Under the pieces are notes generated by a model. The model worked only from the letters and a program-made list of their open reading frames with translations. It was not told the origin of the DNA and did not search any database. 6,540 nt of DNA, taken from contig JANXVS010000230.1 of the NCBI GenBank assembly GCA_025351555.1, positions 1 through 6,540 of the forward strand, given 5' to 3'. The position numbers and the translations under genes are program-made. Shown piece after piece: positions 1 through 6,373 of this stretch. This DNA is from Pseudomonadota bacterium (GTDB lineage: Bacteria > Pseudomonadota > Gammaproteobacteria > Xanthomonadales > Rhodanobacteraceae). The first letter of the stretch is position 1, and each line of letters starts with the position of its first letter.

Positions 1-611
1 TGTTCTGGATGTTCTACGAGCAGGCCGGCAGTTCGTTCAACTTCCTCGCAGAGAAGATCGTCAATCGCATGTTCGGCGCCTGGGAATTCCCGGTGGCCTG
101 GTTCCAGTCGGTCAATCCGATTGGCGTCATCACACTGGCGCCGCTGGTCGCGATGGCCTGGGTCGCGCTGGCCAAGCGCAATCGCGAGCCGTCGATTTCG
201 CGCAAGTTCGGGCTCGGCCTGATCGGCAACGGCGCAGCGTTCCTGCTGCTGATGTTTGCACTGACACACCTGGTCGATGCGGGCAACAAGATCCCGTTCT
301 GGACGCTGTTCATGGTCTACGTGATCCAGGCGCTCGGCGAGCTGTGCCTGTCGCCGATCGGCCTGTCGATGGTCACCAAGCTCGCGCCGGCGCGCCTCGT
401 CGGCTTCGCCATGGGCGGCTGGTTCCTCAGCATCGCCACCGGCAATAACATGTCGGGCGTGTTCGCCAGCTGGGTCAGTGGTGATACGGGAATTTCGGCG
501 CAATCCGCGCTACTCGGTTACACGTGGGGTTTCTGGGCGCTGGTCGGATCCGGTGGGCTGCTGATCCTGGTCGCACCGCTGATCAACAAACTTATGCATG
601 GAGTCCGGTGA
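1..611 (+). CDS. POT-family proton-dependent oligopeptide transporter, C-terminal part (5' end outside window)
   Basis: This is an inner-membrane symporter of the POT/PTR (proton-coupled di/tripeptide) family within the major facilitator superfamily. The open frame runs in from the left edge; codons start at base 3 and read FWMFYEQAGSS, so the ATG at 9 is internal. FW..(F/Y)EQAGSS is the typical POT motif of transmembrane helix 7. Further on, GELCLSPIGLSMVTKLAP is the family's conserved helix-10 region (E..SPIGL), followed by RLVGFAMGGWFLSIATGN, also typical of POT proteins. About 203 residues are visible, with roughly five or six hydrophobic segments and a short basic tail (KLMHGVR). That corresponds to the C-terminal half of a protein of about 500 residues. 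The TGA stop (609-611) forms the first three bases of a stem-loop repeat. Family assignment is firm; the substrate (di- or tripeptide, or another small molecule) cannot be read from this part. Confidence 0.93.
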   Translation, partial: FWMFYEQAGSSFNFLAEKIVNRMFGAWEFPVAWFQSVNPIGVITLAPLVAMAWVALAKRNREPSISRKFGLGLIGNGAAFLLLMFALTHLVDAGNKIPFWTLFMVYVIQALGELCLSPIGLSMVTKLAPARLVGFAMGGWFLSIATGNNMSGVFASWVSGDTGISAQSALLGYTWGFWALVGSGGLLILVAPLINKLMHGVR

Positions 612-647
612 CGGCAGGATGCCGTCATCCGTGTAGGTCGCGGATGG
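609..647 (+). repeat. REP-like stem-loop repeat, copy A, overlapping the transporter stop codon
   Basis: A perfect 8-bp stem (TGACGGCA at 609-616, TGCCGTCA at 620-627) encloses a GGA loop. It is followed by TCCGTGTAGGTCGCGGATGG at 628-647. The core GGCAGGATGCC and the 3' flank recur in reverse orientation at 2263-2300 inside the sensor-kinase gene; with gaps I count about 17 of 21 matching columns in the flank. A second possible stem, CATCCG (626-631) with CGGATG (641-646), overlaps the first, so the RNA could fold in alternative ways. No U-run follows, so it is not a classical terminator. A dispersed REP-type element is the best reading; it could protect or attenuate the 3' end of the transporter mRNA. 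Confidence 0.6.
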
Positions 648-693
648 TCGATGACACGGGATCCCCCGGCTCCAGGCTACCGCTTTTCTTGGC

Positions 694-708
694 GTAAAAT
701 CACGTAAA
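694..708 (+). promoter_or_regulatory. CpxR-box-like direct repeat GTAAA-N5-GTAAA
   Basis: Two perfect GTAAA half-sites (694-698 and 704-708) are separated by 5 bases. This matches the enterobacterial CpxR recognition sequence, GTAAA-N(4-8)-GTAAA, as established in the literature. The centre-to-centre spacing is 10 bp, one helical turn, as expected for an OmpR-class dimer bound head to tail. It lies 64 bases upstream of the response-regulator start and is the only regulatory-looking motif in that gap. A weak -10 candidate is CACAAT at 723-728, which would place the box over the -35 region; I see no good -35 hexamer, consistent with activator-dependent transcription. Autoregulation of the operon is inferred, not shown. 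Confidence 0.6.
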
Positions 709-771
709 ACCTGACACGCCGGCACAATGGCGCCGTATCCTTGGCGCCTTGAGTCCACGCATGCGCCCGCG

Positions 772-1473
772 ATGAACGACGCCAGAATCCTGCTTGCCGA
801 CGACGACGAAGAGCTGTGCCAATTGCTCCGTGATTTTCTCGTGCGCGAGGGTTTCGTCGTCGATGTCGCCCACGACGGCGACAGCGCGCTGCAACGCGCG
901 AGCGCTGGCGGCTACGACGCGCTGATCCTTGACGTGATGCTGCCGCAGCGCTCGGGCCTGGAACTGTTGCGCGAGCTGCGCCGCGAATCGCAGCTGCCGG
1001 TGCTGATGCTGACCGCGCTGGGTGAGGACATCGACCGCATTCTCGGCCTGGAACTTGGCGCGGACGACTACGTGCCGAAACCGTGTAATCCGCGTGAGAT
1101 CGCCGCGCGTCTGCGCGCGATCCTGCGTCGCACCCGCGGCGAAAATGACGGCAGTCAACTGATCGACCTCGCCGTCGGACCGGTGTCGTTGCGCGCGGCA
1201 TCGCGCAGCGTGACCCTGCGTGGCGAGCCGGTGACGCTGACTGGCACGGAATTCAATATTCTCGCGATCCTGATGCGCGATGCCGGACGCGTGGTCAGCA
1301 AACAAACCCTGTCGCAGGATGTGCTCGGGCGTCCGCTCGGACCATTCGACCGCAGTATTGATGTACACATTTCCAAATTGCGGCGCAAGCTGGGGCCTGC
1401 CGCGGACGGCGAATCCCTGATCAATACCATCCATCGCGGCGGCTATCTGTTCCGCGTCGTCGAGGAACGCTAG
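772..1473 (+). CDS. cpxR: OmpR/PhoB-class response regulator, CpxR-like
   Basis: Cytoplasmic DNA-binding response regulator of 233 residues, close to the length of CpxR. An N-terminal receiver domain (about residues 4-118) has the acidic cluster D10-D11-D12, phospho-acceptor D54 in LILDVMLP, T81 in LMLTALGE and K103 in YVPKPCNPRE. The C-terminal winged helix (about 135-230) has the OmpR-type recognition signature DRSIDVHISKLRRKLG and the final hairpin HRGGYLF. It would be phosphorylated by the kinase encoded 2 bases downstream and then bind DNA as a dimer. I chose ATG 772 because the receiver fold begins immediately after it (NDARILLADDDEE). The in-frame ATG at 727 would add 15 residues outside the domain; ATG 761 is out of frame. 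No clear Shine-Dalgarno precedes 772, so the start is slightly uncertain. The Cpx assignment rests on kinase similarity, the KPCNPRE..ARLRAILRR segment and the upstream GTAAA repeat. Other OmpR-family stress regulators remain possible. Confidence 0.85.
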   Translation: MNDARILLADDDEELCQLLRDFLVREGFVVDVAHDGDSALQRASAGGYDALILDVMLPQRSGLELLRELRRESQLPVLMLTALGEDIDRILGLELGADDYVPKPCNPREIAARLRAILRRTRGENDGSQLIDLAVGPVSLRAASRSVTLRGEPVTLTGTEFNILAILMRDAGRVVSKQTLSQDVLGRPLGPFDRSIDVHISKLRRKLGPAADGESLINTIHRGGYLFRVVEER

Positions 1474-1475
1474 CC

Positions 1476-2867
1476 ATGCGGCGGCTATTCTGGCGCATTT
1501 TCGCTGCGCTGTGGCTGGTCAGCGTCGCCATGATTCTCGTGCTCACCTGGACGACGACCAGCAACTTCGAGAGCGAAAAAATTTCCGGCCTCGGCATCAC
1601 GCGCCTGCAAGCGGCAATGGACGATCAGTTGTTGCGCACGGCACATGAACTGCAAACCAGCGACGCTGCCGGATTGCGCCAATGGCTCGGAGGAACTGCC
1701 GGCTACGGTCCCGGCACCGTCTATGTGCTCGATGCCAACAATCAGGATCTGCTCGGCCGCGAGGTACCACCGCAGGCGCGCGCGGCAGTTGCAGGCAACG
1801 CGGGCACGCCCGAGCGCGTGCGCACACGCAGCTTGCACGCAACCGACGGTCACACCTATATCGGCATTGCCGTGTTCGAAGGCTCCTTTCTCAAGCGCCT
1901 GATTTATCGCCGGCCGTCGGCGTTCTGGTTGAACATCGGCATCGCCATGCTGATCAGCGCGCTGGTCAGTGCCCTGCTCGCATCCTATGTTGCCGCGCCG
2001 CTCGCACGCATCCGCGCCAGTGCGCGCCGCGTCGCGCGCGGCGACCTGTCCGCCCGCGTCGGCGAATTGCGGTTCGGACGCAGCGCGGAGATCCTCGCGC
2101 TCGCGCGCGAGTTCGATCAGATGGCCGCACGTCTGAAAGAACTGGTTGAAGGCCAGCAGCGGCTGATCCGCGATGTTTCGCACGAAATGCGCTCACCGCT
2201 GTCACGCCTGCGCGTGGCGCTGGAGCTGGCTCGCTCACACGTTCCGCAAACTCCGAATGCATCCATCCACGACTCATCGGAGCAAGGCATCCTGCCTTGC
2301 GGAGATATGGCGACGCAACTGGATCGCATCGAACGCGAATCCGAACGTCTGGAGGAAATGATCGCGCAAGCAATCCAACTCTCGCGCATGGAAACGACGA
2401 CGCCATCGGGCGCGCAGGATGTCGCGCTGGACGAACTCGTCGCCGATATCGCCGCCGATGCCGCGTTCGAAGCGCAGGCACGCCAGTGCACGCTGCATAT
2501 TGCTCAGAGCGCGCCACTGCGCGTGCATGCGGAAAGCGACTTGCTCACCAGTGCGATCGAGAATGTCGTGCGCAATGCAGTCAATTACACCGCGTCTGGC
2601 AGCACGGTCAGGCTGCGCCTGGACAGCATCGATGGCCAGGCGCGCCTGCGCGTGGCCGATTGCGGGCCGGGCGTCGCGCCGGGCGATTGCGCGCGCATCT
2701 TCGAGCCCTACTTCCGCACTGACAGCGCGCGCCAACGCAAGAGCGGCGGCAGTGGTCTGGGGCTGGCCATCGCCAAGCGCGCGATCGAACGCCAGGGCGG
2801 ACGCATCCATGCGAGCAATGCCGATGGTGGCGGGCTCGAAGTGGAAATGCTGTTGCCGCTGGCGTGA
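1476..2867 (+). CDS. cpxA: CpxA-like membrane sensor histidine kinase with an extra loop in the DHp domain
   Basis: Inner-membrane sensor kinase of 463 residues, the partner of the regulator just upstream. Order of parts: transmembrane helix 1 (about 9-26), periplasmic sensor region (about 27-149), transmembrane helix 2 (about 150-173), HAMP linker (about 174-223), DHp domain with phospho-acceptor H236 in RDVSHEMRSPLSRL, then the HATPase domain. The latter shows the N box (ENVVRNAVNY, N363 and N367), G1 box (D395-C-G-P-G), F box (FEPYFRTDSARQR) and G2 box (SGGSGLGLAI, 423-432). The stretch IFEPYFRTDSAR..SGGSGLGLAI closely resembles E. coli CpxA as I remember it. Between the DHp helices, residues about 256-278 are some 20 longer than in E. 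coli CpxA, and this segment is encoded by a REP-like repeat. All catalytic boxes are intact, so I expect a working kinase. GAGGAA at 1462-1467, inside the regulator gene, is a good ribosome-binding site 8 bases before ATG; translational coupling is likely. Confidence 0.88.
   Translation: MRRLFWRIFAALWLVSVAMILVLTWTTTSNFESEKISGLGITRLQAAMDDQLLRTAHELQTSDAAGLRQWLGGTAGYGPGTVYVLDANNQDLLGREVPPQARAAVAGNAGTPERVRTRSLHATDGHTYIGIAVFEGSFLKRLIYRRPSAFWLNIGIAMLISALVSALLASYVAAPLARIRASARRVARGDLSARVGELRFGRSAEILALAREFDQMAARLKELVEGQQRLIRDVSHEMRSPLSRLRVALELARSHVPQTPNASIHDSSEQGILPCGDMATQLDRIERESERLEEMIAQAIQLSRMETTTPSGAQDVALDELVADIAADAAFEAQARQCTLHIAQSAPLRVHAESDLLTSAIENVVRNAVNYTASGSTVRLRLDSIDGQARLRVADCGPGVAPGDCARIFEPYFRTDSARQRKSGGSGLGLAIAKRAIERQGGRIHASNADGGGLEVEMLLPLA
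2263..2300 (-). repeat. REP-like stem-loop repeat, copy B, within the sensor-kinase coding sequence
   Basis: On the + strand GCAAGGCA (2282-2289), loop TCC, and TGCCTTGC (2293-2300) form a perfect 8-bp stem. Read on the minus strand the element is GCAAGGCAGGATGCCTTGC followed by TCCGATGAGTCGTGGATGG. This shares core and flank with copy A at 609-647, which lies on the opposite strand. The copy is translated in frame as roughly residues 263-275 of the kinase (including EQGILPCG, 269-276) and falls exactly where the DHp domain is longer than expected. Whether it arrived as a discrete insertion is inferred. CGGAG occurs at both 2278-2282 and 2300-2304, flanking the stem, but I cannot say whether that is a target duplication. 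Confidence 0.6.
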
Positions 2868-2885
2868 GCAGAAATTCGTCCGCCC

Positions 2886-2925
2886 AAAAAAGGCACAGGC
2901 CAGAACGATGTCTGGCCTGTGCCTT
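2886..2925 (-). terminator. Strong Rho-independent terminator in the convergent gap, best on the minus strand
   Basis: A perfect 15-bp stem (2890-2904 paired with 2911-2925) encloses the 6-base loop ACGATG. On the minus strand the stem is followed by a run of T (complement of the A-run at 2886-2891, part of which overlaps the stem), the classical intrinsic terminator form. It would end transcription of the large BNR-repeat gene, whose stop is at 3153, about 230 bases upstream in that direction. On the + strand, 22 bases after the kinase stop, the tail is TACTGTGTTTG, a poorer U-tract, so for the two-component operon it is a weaker terminator. Its position between convergent genes suggests shared use. 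Confidence 0.88.
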
Positions 2926-3152
2926 ACTGTGTTTGCTCCGAACCTTTGAAGGCTGGAGCCAACGCGGCCTTCCTGGCGACGTTTATCCATGATTGCGGCG
3001 CTCACGCGCGGCTGATTTTGCTATCGAAGGAATGAGGGGAGGCACCCTTCGATGAGTCCAAATTACGCCAATCAGGCTGAATGGATGATGGCTGAAAACG
3101 TAATTATTTTGTAAAATTGCGACTCATTCTGCTCGATTTTCCGCCCCTCCAT
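2926..3152. other. Convergent intergenic remainder with no gene seen
   Basis: I see no convincing coding sequence here. It holds an 8-bp inverted repeat, ATCGAAGG (3023-3030) with CCTTCGAT (3046-3053) around a 15-base loop, and an AT-rich stretch at 3095-3118 that contrasts with the GC-rich surroundings. The AT-rich part includes GTAAT-N6-GTAAA (3100-3115), an imperfect match to the CpxR-box pattern, and the small palindrome ATTTTGTAAAAT (3106-3117). No gene on either strand starts nearby, so a promoter role has no obvious target. Confidence 0.4.
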
Positions 3153-6100
3153 TCAAGCGTCAGTGTCGCTCAGCACAATGGGTTTTTGCCCAGCCGCTTT
3201 CAGTCCCTCATTCAACGCGGCGAGCTCTTTCGCCTTGAACGCATCCCAATCCTGCAGGCTGGCATCGACGATAGGGGCGAGTTTCTCGACGCCTCGGCGT
3301 GCATCCGGCGATGGCGCGGCATCGTCACCCTCGATGGCCTGGTCAAGCTTATCCAGCCACGCTGCGGCGAAATGCAGGCTGCGCACGCCACGCGGCGGAA
3401 ACGCCCTGGCATTGTTTGGATTGGCTGATGCGGTGGATCCCGCAATGACACGCGCACGCTGCGCCAAGGCGTCGATGTCACGGGCCGGTGCGCCATTGGC
3501 GAGGCGAAGCGCAGCGAGTTGTACAAGCAGCTTGTCGACCTCACCGTTCGCAATGGCAACTTTTGCGCGTGATTGCTCGACGCGGCGGGCAAGCTCGAAC
3601 TGCTGGGCATAGGCTTGCTCGGCCAAGTTCACGCGTGGATCGGCGACGACAGTCAACGGCTGGGTCAGGCGCTCGCCGCCCGCGCTCAGCGTGATGCTGT
3701 ACTTGCCCGGAGGCGCCCAGACGCCATCAACAGGTTGATGAATGCCATCCGCCGCCGCATAACGCAGCGGCCAGACGAAGCGATGCATCCCCGCTGCGGC
3801 AGAAAGTGTACTTTGCGTATTTATCCACTCTGGCGCAATGTCCAGTTTCGCCAGATCCGGCGCCTTGGGTTGATCCGCGCTGGAGTAACGCCGCACGGTT
3901 GCACCAGCAGCGTCGACAATCTCCAGCGTCACTGGCGCCGCCGCAGCGGCTTTCAGTAAGTAGTCGATATAGGCGCCATCCGGCGGATTGGCCGCCATCG
4001 GCTCATCCTTCGGCAGTGGCGTGCCAGTGAATGCCGGACGCCGCATACGATACGCAATAGCAGGCGCAAACAGCCATGCCGCAGCATTTTCCACTTTTGC
4101 ATCAAGCTGGCGCAGCGCCGAAACATCATCGAGGATCCAGAAGCCGCGCCCGTGCGTGGCGATCACGACATCGGCATCGTGGATCGTGATATCGCGCACC
4201 GAAGTTACCGGCAGATTTTTCTGCAACGATTGCCAATGATCGCCATCGTCAAACGAGACGTAGAGGCCTTTTTCGCTGCCCGCGTACAGCAGCCCGGATC
4301 GTACCGGATCGGCGCGCACCACGTTAATCGACTGGTTCGCGGGAATGCCGCTGACGATCGCACCCCAGGTCTTGCCGCCGTCGCGCGTGCGATAAATGCA
4401 CGGGCGGGCATCATCCAGCCGATGGCGATCGACCGCCGCGTAAGCGCTGTCGGCGGCAAACGGCGAGGCTTCGATGATGCCGACCTTGGACCAGTCACTA
4501 ATCGCTTTCGGCGTGACATTTTGCCAATGCGCACCAGCGTCGAGCGTGCGCCAGATCAAGCCATCGTCGGTGCCCGCCCAGATCATGCCGTCGACCACGG
4601 GCGATGGCGCAATGGCATAAATCACACCGCGGCGTGGGCCCTGGCCGAGGTTGTCAGCGATGGTCGCTGCATCCAGCGTTGTTGGCACAGCGGGGCCTTC
4701 GCGCGTGAGATCCGGACTGATCACATCCCAATGCTCGCCACGATCGGCGGTACGGAACATATGCTGGTTGGCAAAGTATAAAATGTGCGGATTGCGCGGC
4801 GAGAATGTCAGCGGCAAGGTCCAGGTAGCACGATACGTGTCTGGCATGGCCAGGGTCGGATCGACATTGCGCGCCTGCTGCGTGCGCAGGTCGAGTTTCT
4901 CCACGCGGCCGCCGAAGATGATGTCGGGATCATCCGGGTCCGGCGCAATATTGTCGCTCTCGCCGCCCACAGTGAGTTCATGGAATTGCATCATGTTTAT
5001 GCCATTGTTGCCGCTGCCGCGACTGGGCAGGCTGACCGCACCGGAATCCTGCTGCGCACCGTAGACCCAGTACGGAAAGCGCCGGTCGGTGCTGACGCGA
5101 TAAATCTGCGCGGTCGGCTGGTTGTGCCATGAACTCCAGGTCTTGCCGCCGTTGAGGGTGACCAACGCGCCCTGATCGACACCGAGAATTTGTCGCTGCG
5201 GATCATTCGGATCGATCCATAACGCGTGGAAATCATCGCCGGTGTTGTCGCCCTTGAGCGGTATGAAGCTGGCGCCGCCGTCGTCGGAGCGCAGCACGAT
5301 CGTGTTCATCGCATAAACGCGATCGGGATTGGCCGGGTCCGCAGCAATCTCGCCGAAATACCAATCGCGCTGCCAGATGCGCGCGTCGGCGCTCTTGCGC
5401 ATCCACGTGACGCCGGCATCGTCCGAGCGATACAGGCCGCCTTCCTCGCCATCGATGAGTGCATAGACTCGTCTTGGCGAGGCAGCGGAGATCGCCATGC
5501 CAATGCGGCCGACGACAGCAGGGAAGCCGTGACCAGCGATTTGCGTCCAGTGATCCCCACCATCGATGGATTTATACAGGCCGCTGCCGGGACCGCTGGA
5601 TGGCGGATAGATATTCCACGGCGGGCGCCGCGTCTGCCACAACGCGGCATAGATCACGTTGGCGTCGTCGGGCTGGAACGCAAGACTGATCGCCCCGGTA
5701 TCGTCATTCCTGCCAAGAACTTTTTGCCAACTCTTGCCGCCATCGCGCGAACGGAACACACCGCGCTCCGCGTTCGGCCCATAGGGGTGACCGAGCGCGG
5801 CGACATAGACGAGGTTCGAATCGCGCGGATGCACGAGGATCTTGCCGATCTGCTGCGAATCGGGCAGTCCCGTGAACGCCCACGTCTTTCCCGCATCGGT
5901 GGATTTGTATATGCCGTTGCCTTGCGAGATATCCGAGCGCATGTCGGCCTCGCCACTGCCGACATAGATGACCCTGGGATCGGACGGCGCAATAGCGAGC
6001 GCGCCGATCGATCCAACCGGCTGGCCATCGAAGATCGGCCGCCAGGTGCGGCCGGCATCGCCGGTTTCCCACACACCGCCGTTGACCGCGCCGAAATAGA

Positions 6101-6266
6101 AATGATTCGGCTCGCCCAGCACGCCGGCGACTGCGAGCACGCGGCCTCCGCGGAATGGGCCAATGTTGCGCCAGCGCAAGTCCTGGAACAACGTCGGGTC
6201 GAGCGCCTGCGCCGAAGTAGCAACGATCACAAGACTCATTGCAAATGCAAAGCGGAAACGGAACAT
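3153..6266 (-). CDS. Secreted sortilin/VPS10-like BNR-repeat beta-propeller protein, function unknown
   Basis: Exported protein of 1037 residues. The N-terminus (MFRFRFAFAMSLVIVATSAQA) is a typical signal peptide with a probable signal peptidase I site after AQA at residue 21; no lipobox cysteine is seen. Residues about 25-715 carry 11 Asp-box motifs of the S/T-x-D-x-G-x-x-W type, near 68, 122, 173, 233, 281, 327, 370, 506, 574, 627 and 671. These mark successive blades of what is probably a pair of beta-propellers, as in sortilin N-terminal/VPS10 and oligoxyloglucan-hydrolase-like folds. ATHGRGFWILDD (703-714) closes this part, as in many bacterial relatives. Beta-rich Ig-like segments follow (about 764-794 and 845-879), then an alpha-helical tail (about 880-1030). 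Such proteins are often labelled 'glycosyl hydrolase', but I see no specific catalytic signature and make no enzymatic claim. ATG 6266 is preferred over the in-frame ATG at 6311 because it follows a good ribosome-binding site and directly begins the signal peptide. Confidence 0.88.
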   Translation of the reverse strand: MFRFRFAFAMSLVIVATSAQALDPTLFQDLRWRNIGPFRGGRVLAVAGVLGEPNHFYFGAVNGGVWETGDAGRTWRPIFDGQPVGSIGALAIAPSDPRVIYVGSGEADMRSDISQGNGIYKSTDAGKTWAFTGLPDSQQIGKILVHPRDSNLVYVAALGHPYGPNAERGVFRSRDGGKSWQKVLGRNDDTGAISLAFQPDDANVIYAALWQTRRPPWNIYPPSSGPGSGLYKSIDGGDHWTQIAGHGFPAVVGRIGMAISAASPRRVYALIDGEEGGLYRSDDAGVTWMRKSADARIWQRDWYFGEIAADPANPDRVYAMNTIVLRSDDGGASFIPLKGDNTGDDFHALWIDPNDPQRQILGVDQGALVTLNGGKTWSSWHNQPTAQIYRVSTDRRFPYWVYGAQQDSGAVSLPSRGSGNNGINMMQFHELTVGGESDNIAPDPDDPDIIFGGRVEKLDLRTQQARNVDPTLAMPDTYRATWTLPLTFSPRNPHILYFANQHMFRTADRGEHWDVISPDLTREGPAVPTTLDAATIADNLGQGPRRGVIYAIAPSPVVDGMIWAGTDDGLIWRTLDAGAHWQNVTPKAISDWSKVGIIEASPFAADSAYAAVDRHRLDDARPCIYRTRDGGKTWGAIVSGIPANQSINVVRADPVRSGLLYAGSEKGLYVSFDDGDHWQSLQKNLPVTSVRDITIHDADVVIATHGRGFWILDDVSALRQLDAKVENAAAWLFAPAIAYRMRRPAFTGTPLPKDEPMAANPPDGAYIDYLLKAAAAAPVTLEIVDAAGATVRRYSSADQPKAPDLAKLDIAPEWINTQSTLSAAAGMHRFVWPLRYAAADGIHQPVDGVWAPPGKYSITLSAGGERLTQPLTVVADPRVNLAEQAYAQQFELARRVEQSRAKVAIANGEVDKLLVQLAALRLANGAPARDIDALAQRARVIAGSTASANPNNARAFPPRGVRSLHFAAAWLDKLDQAIEGDDAAPSPDARRGVEKLAPIVDASLQDWDAFKAKELAALNEGLKAAGQKPIVLSDTDA

Positions 6267-6271
6267 CACGG

Positions 6272-6276
6272 CTCCC
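6272..6276 (-). promoter_or_regulatory. Ribosome-binding site fixing the start of the BNR-repeat gene
   Basis: On the minus strand GGGAG is followed by five bases (CCGTG) and ATG at 6266. It supports this start over the upstream in-frame ATG at 6311, which would put 15 extra residues before the signal peptide and lies against the terminator hairpin of the preceding gene. Confidence 0.75.
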
Positions 6277-6316
6277 GAATATTCAAACAGGCGCTGATAC
6301 GCAAACGCCACACAGG

Positions 6317-6347
6317 AAAAGGCCGATAATCCATCGGATTATCGGCC
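6317..6347 (-). terminator. Rho-independent terminator between the two minus-strand genes
   Basis: A perfect 12-bp stem (GGCCGATAATCC at 6321-6332 with GGATTATCGGCC at 6336-6347) has a 3-base loop. On the minus strand it is followed by TTTT (complement of 6317-6320). It lies 27 bases beyond the stop of the right-edge gene and 51 bases before the start of the next one. The BNR-repeat gene therefore either has its own promoter in the short stretch 6267-6316, where I find no clear hexamers, or depends on read-through. Confidence 0.8.
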
Positions 6348-6373
6348 ACCATTATCGCTGATGTTCGCCGCGG

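Noticed and set aside
609..627. Stem-loop at the transporter stop as a Rho-independent terminator
   Set aside because: No U-run follows on either strand, and the sequence matches a second copy inside a coding region, so a dispersed repeat explains it better.
727..771. Upstream in-frame ATG giving the response regulator 15 extra residues
   Set aside because: The extra residues precede the usual start of the receiver domain and no ribosome-binding site supports 727; starting at 772 gives the usual family length.
700..1434. A 244-codon minus-strand frame opposite the response regulator
   Set aside because: The + strand frame has all the receiver and winged-helix signatures; the antisense frame is a shadow.
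2940..2975. Short inverted repeat GAAGGC (2948-2953) with GCCTTC (2967-2972)
   Set aside because: A six-base stem with a 13-base loop and no U-tract is expected by chance in sequence of this length.
2274..3005. A 243-codon minus-strand frame opposite the kinase C-terminus
   Set aside because: It runs antisense across conserved HATPase boxes and through the terminator hairpin, with low-complexity composition and no domain.
6267..6311. Upstream in-frame ATG giving the BNR-repeat protein 15 extra residues
   Set aside because: It would bury the signal peptide; ATG 6266 has GGGAG at proper spacing.
5226..6329. A 367-codon open frame on the + strand opposite the BNR-repeat gene
   Set aside because: It lies wholly antisense to a gene with clear repeat motifs, has no recognisable domain, and is the kind of long mirror frame common in GC-rich DNA.
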